Source: Anniella stebbinsi (lineage: Eukaryota > Chordata > Lepidosauria > Squamata > Anniellidae). Taken from it: 64,000 nt of DNA. Position numbers and translations under genes: made by a program. Each line of letters begins with the position of its first letter. Position 1 is the first letter of the stretch. The notes beneath the pieces were generated by a model, which saw only the letters and a program-made list of their open reading frames with translations, did not search any database and was not told the origin of the DNA. Where the stretch lies: the NCBI GenBank assembly GCA_029215795.1, contig JARDYH010000003.1, forward strand, positions 67,464,109 to 67,528,108. Reading direction: 5' to 3'. Shown here one piece after another: positions 1-10,346 of this stretch.

Positions 1-622
1 ATCCTGAAAGGAAAGAATAAAGCAAGGGATCGAAGCTTGATATAGAATGCAAAGAAACCTGACAAGTTGAACAAGTCTTTGTTAACAATCTTGTCGGAGA
101 AAGAAAGCCCTGGCTATTGAATGGCACCTGAAACAGTTCAATAAAGTTGTGTCCACACTACACCCACAAGTCCAAGGATTAGTAGCATCAGCTCAGCAAA
201 TAAGTGAGTCATAAAATCTGCAGCACCACAGTCAAAACTGGTTCTATATTGGTTTTATGTCAATGGGCAACTCTTATGTGGAATCTAGGGAGGCATCTCA
301 CTGCTGAGTTATCCCATACCTCGTAACTGGGAGTACTCCTTATACTCTTCTTATACCATCTTACCTACCATCGGGAGGTAGGCAGAAAGGTGGGAAAGCC
401 GAACATGGATGTTATCAGGTGGGGAGAGGGGGCGTGGCCTGGAAAAACCTCCATGCCCCAGAGATTTCCTATCCCTGTCCTATTACATTAGGTGGGCACA
501 AATCTCTATTTTTTCCTAATGCATAATCAGAAGACTCATTATGAAATGGCTACAGTTTACAAGCTATATCTTGTAAATACATCCATACATCCATATCCTT
601 ATGTCTGAGACCAGCTTCTTCC
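1..622. other. Unassigned intronic sequence
   Basis: I see no exon with splice sites, no long open frame and no repeat family I recognise here. It is ordinary A+T-rich sequence with short purine and pyrimidine runs. Confidence 0.5.
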
Positions 623-1218
623 TTGTGGTGCCATAATGATTTCTACATTCAACCAACAAGAGCTTTTTTATTGTGTCCTCAAAGGTCCAAGCCAGATATC
701 AAGAGATTATTGTGCTCTTTTTTAGTTCTGCCTTGTCCAAAGCTCAGTTCCGTTCTGAAATCCTTTCTCTTGAGTGAGATTATATTTCAAAAGCATTTCA
801 GGAACTTTCTATGTGGACAAGTAATTTGTGATGGGGGAATGAGCAGTAGCAGTATAGTCTCTTGCGGTTATAAAAGTTTGCACCACTGAAGCAGCCATTT
901 CGTAAGACTCAACACACTCGCTAACCAAGAGATACTTGAGTGGATTAGCCTGAACACCCATAAAATCTGGGATAGACTCAATAACCTTCAAATATCAGTT
1001 GTTACCATGAATACTAAACCAGTCAACCACGAGAGATGCCTTGGGGATGCCAGAAACCAATTTAGGTTCTTTAGAGGACAATTCATTACGGTATAGTGAC
1101 TTTTATGTGACTTTCCCTTCACAAACATGTTCACCCTTTCTAGCAAAGGCTGAAATGGATAATTGGAAGGTGGCTCTGAAGCAGCAAATATTGTAAACGG
1201 AAGTACTAAAGTCACCAT
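623..1218 (-). pseudogene. Unrecognised ORF-like relic, interrupted by stops and a frame change
   Basis: On the minus strand one frame reads from about 1100 down to about 730 with only two stops (a TGA near 992 and a TAG at 809). A second frame supplies an open start from 1218 to about 1090, so a small indel near 1090 would link them. The amino-acid composition looks protein-like, for example YLLVSECVESYEMAASVVQ. Local sequence is A+T-rich, where stops should be roughly three times as frequent. I cannot name the family and see no splice sites around it. It could be a decayed processed pseudogene or a transposon-derived frame. Chance remains possible, so confidence is low. Confidence 0.25.
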
Positions 1219-1643
1219 TGAACAGTGTTTAACTCAAGGAGTACCACCAATACCAGTAATATACAACAACAACAAAACAAGAGAGGATAATCAAAATAAA
1301 ATAAAGAGATAAAAGTTTTGAATGTGAGAACTGTGGAACGTAGAATGCAGTTACAGATATTTGGAGGAAAACAAAGGGTGAAGTAGTGATGTAAGTATAT
1401 TAGTTAAACAAAATCAACAGCACTCTCAACAATAGTACTAAGTGCTACAAATATAGATCAGAAAAAAAGATGGGACAATAACACACACACACACACAAGG
1501 AGATTATATATTTAATTAGAAATAAATAAATAAAATTATCTGAATCGTCTTGAAAAAGGCTTCCACTTGTATTTTTTTCCTTTGTAACGTGCCTATTCTA
1601 TTCTATACTATCTTTCTTTCTTAAAATTCCTTTCGAAGTTTTT
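1219..1643. other. A+T-rich intron with a short (AC)n tract
   Basis: The stretch holds an (AC)n run at about 1481-1497 and A-rich sequence such as aaataaataaataaaa near 1523. The latter resembles the tail of a degraded retroelement, but no body could be recognised. No gene is visible. Confidence 0.4.
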
Positions 1644-1922
1644 CTATCTTGCTTCAAAAACCAAAAGGAGGAAAGCATCTACTTAGGTCAAAAAAGAAGA
1701 GAGACGCGGTTCTCAGAATGCTGAGATACTTTAGTCTCTCGTGGTGTTCACTGGTGACTGTGAACACCACGAGAGACTATCATTCTGTTAAGAGTTTTCT
1801 GCAGACTTATCTTAGCAACCCCATGAAGAAGACCTTTTAAAAATACCACATAGGCCAAAATGCATTGGGCATGAATTAATAAAGTATTACAGCATTCCGA
1901 GAACCGCTGCTATCTTGCTTCA
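1644..1922. mobile_element. Nested-hairpin insertion flanked by 13-bp direct repeats
   Basis: The sequence CTATCTTGCTTCA occurs at 1644-1656 and again at 1910-1922, bracketing about 253 bp. Inside, an outer imperfect stem pairs the block around 1697-1728 with 1880-1910 (core GGTTCTCNGAATGCTG). An inner perfect stem has 20-bp arms at 1732-1751 and 1760-1779 (TAGTCTCTCGTGGTGTTCAC) around an 8-bp loop. The direct repeats look like a target-site duplication, though 13 bp is unusual for a cut-and-paste element and would fit a retrotransposed one better. No terminal inverted repeat lies exactly at the boundaries and no poly(A) tail is evident, so the class is unassigned. Confidence 0.4.
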
Positions 1923-3589
1923 GCCAAAATCCCTTTGAGTTTGGAAACTGTCCTCCTTTTCTCATCATAATCCTTGCTGTTCCCCTTTCCACTAAATCTT
2001 CAAAGTCATTCAGTGTAGGAGCTTTTGGGGAATCAGTTCAAGTCATCTACTATGACCGGAGACTTCTCTCCCTAGTACGAATAGGGAGCTGTAAATACTG
2101 TCTGTCAGGTGATATTGTTTACTTAGAACAAAAGTCTTTGGCCGTTTTGATTCAGTGAAACCCTAAATTTACCTGCTTTACAAAAACATTATCTAATTTT
2201 CAGGGGCACATTTAGAATTCGAGAGACCGTCATGGGTACTCTCACAAAATGGCTGCCATGGAATTGGGCTTGCCTATTCATAAAATGGTGCTGAAGGACA
2301 TCACATTGGAGACCCAGGCTTAGAATGGCAATGCTTGCTCTAAAACAATTTTCTCCACTAAGCTTTGTAATAAGTATGACTATGGGCTGCTAAGAAAATT
2401 GTGTGTGTGCAGGAGGTATTAATCCTATCCTTCCTCCCATTGGTAAAGCTGAGTGGAATACTTTCCTCCCTTCTCTCTCCACCCCCTACCAAGATACAAA
2501 GGTACATGACATAAACCTCACTATGTAGAACGGAAATCTCACTTAGTTATATACAGCAAGAATGTGTACAATAGTCTTGTTCTACATGAGAGGTAGAGCC
2601 ATTCACTGGCCTTTTGTTTCTCTCCTCATCAGCCTTGCAATGGCTTCACAGGACATCTAGTTTCATTTAATAAATGTGACTCATATCCTGAACGTGAATG
2701 AAAGAAGATAGAGCAGCGGGGAAAACACAAACAGGTATAACAAGCCATTGTAGGCCAGAAGAAGCAAAGCTCTTCCCCCTCACATACACACACACATCCA
2801 AAACAGTGAAGTAAAAATCAATCGAGCATAAAAGACAAGCTGTTGAATGCTAATGACGAAATGGAATAAGCATAAAAGGGCTGCAATTTCTTCTTTGTCC
2901 TCTACAGCCATTGTAGCAATATTATACAGTAATTCTAATTTGTTCTCTTTTTAAGCTATTTTGTTTCTGTGTGCCTAGAACTCCAGTATCAACGCAGAAT
3001 AAATCCCCAAAGCTATTGTTAGTCAGGGCCTTATTAAATCAATAGAACCTGCAACCACAGCTATCTGTATGTTGGTTTTTAAGGTGAATACGCATTACAA
3101 AATCATTCTTTTTAAACAGCACGTTCATTTGTAGAGTATTGATGAAAATTATTACAAGGAGAAATGTCAACATGTAGCACTCCTGAACTAGTCAAGTGAC
3201 AGACAAGCAGCTTTTTAGAAATCCAGAATTTGTAAAGTAGATAACTAGAACAATACATCAAAAAACCCAGCAAAAGCCCCTTCAAATAGGTGCTTCTATT
3301 CAAACAGATTATTCTGTTGCAAAATATGGATTGAAATGAATTAATAATGCAAACAAACATGTAACAATCTTGCACCAGTCAAGTAATAGAAAAGCGTGCT
3401 TCAATGAATTGATTTAAGCACAATACAGACATAAAGGAAAAAATATGTAGTGAATGGCAGCCTCATAATTACTGGAATCTGATTGCAGACGACAGAAGCA
3501 TCCCTGCATTACAAAATGATCCATTTCACAATACCATTACTGCCAATACCGTTGCAACTGTATACTACTTGACGGGCATTGCTACAGTA
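1923..3589. other. Unassigned intronic sequence
   Basis: About 1.7 kb without a recognisable exon or repeat family. There is a short CA-rich patch near 2783-2796. Confidence 0.45.
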
Positions 3590-3998
3590 ATGGCTCGGAT
3601 CCAGGGCACCTAAAACACCGGCCCCTCCAGTATCACCCTGCCTGCATCCTAAGATCTGACAGAGATGCCCTTCTCTGTGGCTCAACATAGATGGATGCTA
3701 GGTTAGTTGGGGCATGTGAGAGAGCCTTTTTGGTTGTGGCACTCCAGCTGTGGAACACACCCACAGGAGGTTGATTAACCCCTCTGAAGCTTCCACTGCC
3801 AGATGAAGAACATTTTGTTAAACTTTGGGAGTTTAAACTGACTGGCATTTTAATTTTCTCCCATGCTTTTCTGATGCTGAGGAGGAGGAAGAGGAGGAAG
3901 ATTTAATTTTTCAACTATTGGTGATTGCTTTATTGTTCTGTGAATGTTAGTCACTTTGAGAGCTACTCTGATAGTTAAAACTGTGGGATATAGAAAGG
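3590..3998 (+). mobile_element. Degraded L2-like LINE fragment (end of ORF2 plus 3' UTR)
   Basis: Plus-strand translation contains ERAFLVVALQLWNTP, the counterpart of the conserved RAFSVVAPQLWNDLP block near the C-terminus of the intact L2-like ORF at 21226-24264. The following sequence, with a tail reading GTGGGATATAGAAA, matches the usual 3' end of this LINE group. Stops and frame changes show it is old. It directly abuts a SINE. Confidence 0.6.
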
Positions 3999-4150
3999 TG
4001 GTGTGGTGTAGTAGTCAGATTGTTGGACTGGGGCTTGGAAGATCTGGGTTCTAGTCCGCACTTGGCCATATATCTCACTGGTCAGTCACTGAATCTCAGT
4101 CTAACCTACCTCACAGGGTTGTTGCGAGGATAAAATGGAGAGAAGGTGTA
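3999..4150 (+). mobile_element. tRNA-derived MIR-like SINE
   Basis: A tRNA-like head has a B-box-like GGGTTCTAGTCC at 4045-4056. It is followed by a MIR-type body ending CCTACCTCACAGGGTTGTTG with a GATAAAATGGAGAGAA tail. The same order of blocks is found at 43826-44057 and, inverted, at 53400-53590. It has no coding capacity. The right boundary with the adjoining L2 fragment is uncertain by about 20 bp. Confidence 0.7.
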
Positions 4151-4740
4151 TAAAAAGGAGCTGGCTGGGCTCTGCTCAGAAGGATAGTGCACTTGGACAT
4201 GATCATGTCAACTGCACACTTCATCTCTGCATTCCTCAGAGTGACCAGGAGCACAAGCCATACCAGAAGGAAAATCCCACAGAGCCCTCTGGAATCATCA
4301 GAATCCATTAGTCTCCAAGGGTGGAACTTTTTAGTAAGCCCTCTACCCGTGCAGCTGAGATCGGCTGCTGAAAGTCTGAACTGGAATATGAAGCAATCCA
4401 ATCATGACAAGGGGATAGATTCCTCTACTTTCAGATCCCCATCTCCCAGTCCAGTTGAGCAAAGCAAATCAAGTGTGTGTCCTCCAACATGTGTTGGGCC
4501 AACAACATGTTGGGGCAACCCTATGGTTGTTATGATAGCCAAAAAGTCCTGAGCCTCCCCAGATATGACAGATTCAGCATGGAAGATGAGATCACCCAGT
4601 TGTAGAAAGGATGCAGCAACAGCTAGGCCAACAACCCAAACTTTATTAAAAATCATGAGTCCAGCATGATTCTGGGAGTTGTTCGCTTGGGAACATCCCC
4701 ACCACCACAACTATCGGAGTCTACTCTCCCTAACTTCAAT
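4151..4740 (-). mobile_element. L2-like LINE fragment, endonuclease region
   Basis: Minus-strand translation gives GEAQDFLAIITTIGLPQHV, VGPTHVGGHTLDL and, downstream, NAEMKCAVDMIMSKCTILL. These align in order with GAAQDFMVFMTTMGLSQHT, IGPTHVAGHTLDL and NAEMTRAVDTIAPERPLLC in the intact copy at 21226-24264. It therefore covers the middle of the endonuclease domain and the linker toward the reverse transcriptase. Frame changes between the blocks mark it as a dead, internal fragment of a copy related to the intact one. Confidence 0.75.
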
Positions 4741-5507
4741 TCCACTGATCATGTTACAACTTTTTTCTAAACATAATTTATATGAGAAGAAAGAAAAATC
4801 CAGGTTCTAGGGCCAATAATTTCTGTATCCAGACCTGAATATTCTGGCAGCCATGCCAAAATCTGCCATATATTTTAATGAATCCCATCAAAGAGTTGGC
4901 TCAGGAGATTTTCACAGTGTGTGATCCTCATGCCAATTAATATTGCTTTCTTGTGACGCACATCAACACTTTCATACCAGCTTTGTTGTTTATGATTTTA
5001 ACCTTTTCACACCAAATAATCTCCAGTAATCACAGCAAATCCTGCAATATCAAGTGCAACCCACCCTATACAAGAATTTTGAGAAAGATAAACTGTTCTT
5101 CTGGCTCGAAGTATAAACCTCATCATGAACTGCAGCAACAGATGAAAAAGCATAAGGAAAAGATCACAGGCTTCTAACTGAAGTGACATACTGAGGACCC
5201 AGCAGCAAGAATGGAACCTGCCTAATGAAAGTAGATCGATAGATTTCCTGGGGGAATATGCTGCTTTGGGGTAAGAACATAGAACATAGATTTACACATA
5301 ATGAAGACAAAGGACAAAGCACAGCTTGGAAATCATGCTAGCAGGGAGGAGACACTGTTGTTCTTAAGCAAAAAGAACCCATACAGAAAAATATAATAGC
5401 ACTCTTGTATGAGTTGAAGCACTTTTGCTTGCACACCCTTACTACAATTTCTACCAATACCTCTCTCTTGAGGCACCTGCTATGCCATTCTGGAGGGGTT
5501 CCCAGCC
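4741..5507. other. Unassigned intronic sequence
   Basis: No exon, SINE, LINE or inverted repeat was recognised in this stretch. Confidence 0.45.
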
Positions 5508-5515
5508 CTCTGGAG

Positions 5516-6391
5516 TAGGGTGACCATATGAAAAGGAGGGGCAGAGCTCTTGTATCTTTAACAGCTGTATTGAAAAGGAATTTCAGCAAGTGGCATTTGT
5601 ATACATGCAGCACCTGCCTAGAGTGACCAGATACAAAAGAGGGCAGAGCCCTTGCAGCTTTAACTGTTGTGATGAAGAGGGAATTTCATCAGGTGCTGCC
5701 TAGTCCTAGTCTGTGCCTAGTCCGGAAACTTCAACTAGTTCAAAATATGGCAGCCAGGTTGGTCACCGGTACATCTAGGAGTGACCATATTACGCCAGCT
5801 TTGAAATCGCTCCATTGGCTGCCAATTAGTTTCCGGGCAAAGTATAAAGTGTTGGTTATTACCTTTAAAGCCCTACATGGTTTGGGTCCAGGTTACCTGC
5901 GGGATCGCCTTCTCCCATACAATCCGTCCCGCACGCTCAGGTCCTCTGGGAAGAACTTACTGCAGTCGGCCAAGACTAGGCTGACAACCATTACCCAGAG
6001 GACCTTCTCTTCTGCCGCTCCCAGACTGTGGAATGACCTGCCGGAGGAGACTCGTCAACTTAACAGTCTTTTAGAATTTAAGAAAGCTATAAAGACTGTT
6101 CTCTTCCGGCAGGCATATCCAGTGGAATTTTAGAATGTTTTAAGGATGTTTTTAGGATGTTTTAGGATGTTTTAATGCAGTTTTAATTATATGTGTCATG
6201 TTTCAATCATTTTTATGTATTTTATCATGTTGTTGTTCCCCGCCTTGATCCAGATGGAGAGGCAGGTAAGAAATAAATTAGTAGTAGTAGTAGTAGTAGT
6301 ATGCATACAAATGACACTGGCTGAAAATCCCTTTTCCACACAATTGTTAAAGATACAGGATCCCTGTATTCCTTTTCATATGCTCACCCTA
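5516..6391. mobile_element. hAT-type MITE (TAGGGTGACC family) split by an L2 insertion
   Basis: The termini are TAGGGTGACCATATGAAAAG and its near complement ending CACCCTA, with an identical 8-bp direct repeat CTCTGGAG at 5508-5515 and 6392-6399. An 8-bp target duplication and TAGGG ends fit the hAT superfamily (known end consensus YARNG). The left portion (5516 to about 5700) and right portion (about 6301-6391) together correspond to the 320-bp copies at 7200-7519 and 9491-9810. The roughly 600 bp between them is an L2 fragment. No transposase is encoded, so this is a non-autonomous element. Confidence 0.85.
5702..6300 (+). mobile_element. 5'-truncated L2-like LINE nested in the MITE
   Basis: The frame 5669-6133 contains KLQLVQNMAARLVTGTSR, LHWLPISFRAKYKVLV and TFSSAAPRLWNDLPEETRQL. 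These are the C-terminal blocks of L2-like ORF2 and are very close to the copy at 58911-61457. The 3' UTR has the CGCCTTGATCCAGATGGAGA block seen in sibling copies and ends in an (AGT)n tail at about 6281-6300. Because it interrupts the MITE, it inserted later. Only the last 140 or so codons and the tail are present, as expected for incomplete reverse transcription. Confidence 0.85.
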
Positions 6392-6399
6392 CTCTGGAG

Positions 6400-7191
6400 G
6401 GGCTTTTGCAGGACATAAAAAGGGACTTCTTGGGAGGGAAAAGATCTGTTGGACAAACCTTTCAGAATCCAATCCAATGTTGACATCTTAGACTGTCTTC
6501 TTTTATTTTCATTTTAGAAAGAGGATGCTAACATTCAAAATCAACCCACTTTTACAAAATAGCTATTAAGCTATTAAGTCTGATCCATTTGCTCATGAGT
6601 AGTCCCATGAGGATGCATTTTCTGGCTTGCTGCTGAAGATTGCAAGCAATTTGATCAACGGTAATGTGCTCTAATTGTAACTGCTTAAGAAAGCAAAAGG
6701 AAGCAAATGGATATTATTCTGGAAAGTGATCAAAGGATCAGCTCTCTAATTAGAATTTTTAAAATGTAGTAAGCTTTTACCAAAAATAATTCAGTCCCGT
6801 AAAGTGCCACGTAGACTGACTGTGCTGCAGAAGACAAGAGAACTATCAGCAGAAGGAATGACTTAAGCAATTGGAAACAGTGGAGCCATGCCTTCTCAAT
6901 CATCTCTCTCCAAACCCATTTATTAGCAACTGTTGAGATGGAGAAGAAATCAGTGAGACAGATCCTGTTCCGAGATAGATAAAGTCTTACCATGATCATT
7001 ATACCTGCTGTTCAAGCGGTACCAGGCCCCTCTCTCACACTGTAGACTAGAAGGGCTCTGCATACAGTACAGGACAAAGAAATGTTTGCCATGTTCATCC
7101 TGGAATCCCCTTTGAACTTGCAGAGTGAGAAGGAAGTGGGCCTGTTCAGTTCAGTCTCTGTAGTCAGCGAAACTGTGGTTCTCTGGGGTTA
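6400..7191. other. Unassigned intronic sequence
   Basis: No recognisable gene or repeat body. The part next to 7192 may belong to an older inverted-repeat element (GTGGTT/AACCAC motifs continue beyond 7520). Confidence 0.4.
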
Positions 7192-7199
7192 GCACTAAC

Positions 7200-7519
7200 T
7201 AGGCTGACCATATGAAAAGGAGGACAGGGCTCCTGTATCTTTAACAGTTGTAGAGAAAAGGGAATTTCAGCCAGTGTCATTTGCATGCAATTAGTTCCTG
7301 GTGAAACTCCCTCGTCATCACAACAGTTAAAGTTGCAGGCACTATACTAGAGTGGCCATATACAAAAGAAGGCAGGGCCCCTGCAACTTTAACAGCTGTG
7401 ATGAAGAGGGAATTTCACCAGGAACTAATTGCATGCAAATGACACTGGCTGAAATTCCCTTTTCTCTACAACTGTTAAAGTTACATGAGCCCTGTCCTCC
7501 TTTTCATATGGTCAGCCTA
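7200..7519. mobile_element. 320-bp palindromic hAT-type MITE, copy 2
   Basis: Ends TAGGCTGACC and GGTCAGCCTA are flanked by a perfect 8-bp duplication GCACTAAC at 7192-7199 and 7520-7527. The whole element is a long imperfect palindrome: the left half (GAATTTCAGCCAGTGTCATT) reappears inverted in the right half (AATGACACTGGCTGAAATTC). A second, internal TIR-like pair (CTAGAGTGGCCATATAC) lies near the centre. It has no coding capacity. Copies at 9491-9810 and 36392-36711 have the same length. Confidence 0.9.
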
Positions 7520-7929
7520 GCACTAACCACAAGCCATGCTGCCACACACAACACTTTAAGCCACAGTTAGAGCCACTAACCGTGCTGCAGACAGTCCAAC
7601 TGTGGTTAGTGAGTGAGCAGGGTTTAGCAAAATGCATCGCACAAGACACCTTAAAGCCTGCTGCTCAACCAAAAGCCTTAACCAACAGAGTTTAAGGTGT
7701 CTTTTAACAAGCCCATTGTACTCTGGGGTAGTGGGAGAAACACACTACAAATTTCCCCCCCACCCCATATCTGGAGCAGGACGGTCCCCCCCTCCAAATC
7801 AGTGTTTTTCAGATTCTCTTGTATAAGGAAACATTATTTCATTCTGCCTTAAAATGTACACCATTGCTCCTCCAACATGATTTTTCCCATCTCCTGACAT
7901 CTTTTCAGGAACTTGTGGTTCAGGTCCCC
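7520..7929. other. Old degraded inverted-repeat sequence
   Basis: Short inverted motifs such as CTTAAAG/TTTAAGG and GTGGTTAG/CTAACCG recur here. They suggest the remains of an older palindromic element into which the MITE at 7200-7519 inserted. Boundaries cannot be set. Confidence 0.3.
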
Positions 7930-7937
7930 CCTCCAAG

Positions 7938-9033
7938 TAGGGTGACCAGTTCGCCCAGGGTTTCCCGGTCCTAACCTGGAAACCTGGGGCGATCCAGGCC
8001 AACCGGGGGGCAGCGGGGGCAAACCGGGGCTGCGGGGGGTCCCGGTAAGTCCAGGCTGAGTTTTGGTGGGGATGGGTAGCTTGGTGGTGGGGTTTTGGGT
8101 GGGGGGACCCCCCCCCCCCCGCCACCACCTGCCGGGGCGTCCACTTCCCTCTGGTGCTCAAATCTACTGAGAAACAGGCTTCACGGCCTGTCCCTCAGTA
8201 GCGCACCAGGTGATGACGCCCCTGCGGACCCCCCCCCCACTTGCCTGCTGGGGCAGCCGCTTCCCTCCAGTGCTCGAATCTACTGAGAAACAGGCTTTGT
8301 GGCCTGTCCTTCAGTAGCGCGCCAGGTGATGACATCATCACCCAGCGTTCTACTAAGGGACAGGCCACGAAGCCTGTTTCTCAGTAGATTCAAGCACCGG
8401 AGGGAAGTGGCTGCCCCTGCAGGTAAGGAGCATGAGGTGGGAGGCAGGAGGGGCCCCCCCACTTACCTGCAGGGGCAGCCGCTTCTGTCCGGTGCTCGAA
8501 TCTACTGAGAAACAGGCTTCACGGCTTGCTCCACATTTACCGGCCTTGGTAGGAAACAAGTGCTCAGCGTTAGGGAGCGTCAACAAATTCCTTGTCGGGT
8601 GGCTAAAGCAGCTTTAGTAAAGCTGCTTTTGCCACCAGACGAGGAATTTGTTGACGCTCCCTAACACTGAGCACTTGTTTCCTGCCGAGGCCAGGGAGCA
8701 GCACAGGCATTTTAAAGCTGGCTCTTCTTCTTTCTCCTGCTGGGAGCCCAGGAGCAGGGCAAGAAGGGTGAGGGGGCTGCAGGGAGTCATGCGGCGGTGG
8801 CAGAGATCAGCGGTGGCAGCGGAGGACCCGGTAGGTCCGGGCTGGGTTTTTTGGGGGGTAGGTGGCTTGGTGGGGGTGGGGGTGTTTCTGGTGGGGGGGT
8901 GGCGGGGGTGTCTGCTTGTTGGCCGCATGGCGGGCGGCCTTTTTAATTTTTAAATTTTATGTTTGGGGGGGTCTGTTTTGGTGAGGTGGCCATTTTGGAC
9001 CGGGATTTTGCTTTCCAAAATCTGGTCACCCTA
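7938..9033. mobile_element. 1,096-bp GC-rich hAT-type element with internal hairpins
   Basis: The element starts TAGGGTGACCAGTTCGCCC and ends CTGGTCACCCTA, with a perfect 8-bp duplication CCTCCAAG at 7930-7937 and 9034-9041. The interior is GC-rich. It contains repeated inverted blocks of TCTACTGAGAAACAGGCTT and a long stem between about 8530 and 8700 centred near 8620 (TAAAGCAGCTTTA). Open frames on both strands are proline- or glycine-rich composition artefacts without family signatures. A shorter relative lies at 48713-49163. It is non-autonomous. Confidence 0.88.
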
Positions 9034-9041
9034 CCTCCAAG

Positions 9042-9482
9042 TGGGCTGTCGTCAGTAGGCATGAGGGACAGGGCTTCTTCTGTACTAGTGCTGAGATCGT
9101 GGTACACCATACTAAAGACAGTTTCTCTGACACCATCACATTTTAGTCTTGTTGGTTTGCTTCTTTAAACAGGACCCTGATCATTGCTGTCTCCATTTTA
9201 ATTGCCGTGTTTGATTTTTATACTGTTTTAGTGTAGTTTTAACATGATCATTTCTGTCCATATATTTGTTTGACATCTTGAAGATACCTAAAAAAAGGTG
9301 AGATAAAAATGCTGGAAGAAAAAAAACACAATTTGTGCCATTGCCATTAGGGGGCAGAAATATCCATGGAAATAAAGAGCCAGCTTTCATGCACAAAAAT
9401 CATGCATATTTCAAGGAATAATAAAAATAAACAAAGAGCTGTAAATACAGGAAAAGGAAGTAACCTGAACAGCTTGGGGAGA
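9042..9482. other. Unassigned intronic sequence
   Basis: A T-rich portion around 9200-9310 resembles the 3' UTR of LINE copies but is too degraded to assign. No gene is visible. Confidence 0.35.
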
Positions 9483-9490
9483 TGCTAATC

Positions 9491-9810
9491 TAGGCTGACC
9501 AGATAAAATCCAGGTCAGGGCTCATGTAACTTTAACAGTTGTAGAGAAAAGAGAATTTCAGCCAATGTCATTTGTATGCAATTAGTTCCTGGGGATATTC
9601 CCTCTTCATCACAACAGGTAAAGGTGCATGCACTATACTAGAGTAACCATATACAAAAGAAGGCAGGGCCCCTGCAACTTTAACAGTCGTGATGAAGAGG
9701 GAATATCACCAGAAACTAATTGCAGACAAATGACACTGGCTGAAATTCCCTTTTCTCTACAACTGTTAAAGTTACATGAGCCCTGACCTGGATTTTATCT
9801 GGTCACCCAA
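9491..9810. mobile_element. 320-bp palindromic hAT-type MITE, copy 3
   Basis: Ends TAGGCTGACCAGATAAAATC and GATTTTATCTGGTCACCCAA are flanked by a perfect 8-bp duplication TGCTAATC at 9483-9490 and 9811-9818. Interior palindromic halves match copies 7200-7519 and 36392-36711. The terminal 30 bp differs from 7200-7519 (AGATAAAATCCAGG instead of ATATGAAAAGGAGG), so two subfamilies share one core. Confidence 0.9.
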
Positions 9811-9818
9811 TGCTAATC

Positions 9819-10152
9819 TGACCCTCTATTTAATAAATCAGAGAACAGAATGTTGCTGAAAGGCCAGGAAAGAAGGACAATCAAGGTAAGCCTTATGAAT
9901 ATGGTGCATGCGTTAAGGAAGACACACCACTTCCATGTACAGATGTGACATAAAACATTTCACTACTGATGCCACATATCTACTAAAGGAGAGGACCCAG
10001 CACTACGTTATACAGGGACCTGAAAAAGTAATGCGCCCAAACAGCATGGCAGACCGGGCCAACAGGAGGATGGGGTAAATATTGATCATGCTAGTGTTGA
10101 GAACATCTGTTTATACACAAATTCCTACGTCTATATGACATTGAATTGGCAG
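9819..10152. other. Unassigned intronic sequence
   Basis: Short unassigned spacer between two hAT-type elements. No gene is visible. Confidence 0.4.
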
Positions 10153-10171
10153 GTTTTTATTAGGGGTGTGC

Positions 10172-10293
10172 ATCGGATCGGATCCGATCCACGATCCGAA
10201 TCCGATCCGACCCAAAATCGGGAAAATCCGATCCGATCCGATCCGGACAACCTCCGATCCGATCCGATCCGATGAGGTCCGATCCGGATCGGA
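10172..10293. repeat. GGATC/TCCGA pentanucleotide-rich terminal tract, left arm
   Basis: Tandem GATCCGATCC-type repeats with interruptions fill the left terminus of the palindromic element. The right terminus has a similar tract, but the order of interruptions differs. The tracts are the most divergent part of otherwise near-identical arms. Confidence 0.85.
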
Positions 10294-10346
10294 CGCCATT
10301 TTGAATGCTTTTTCCCATAGCCAAGTATTGTTTTACAAAAACGCCT

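Noticed and set aside
7799..8953. Proline- and glycine-rich frames near 8 kb considered as a secreted or structural protein gene
   Set aside because: They lie fully inside a hAT element with exact 8-bp duplication and occur on both strands. The composition explains them.
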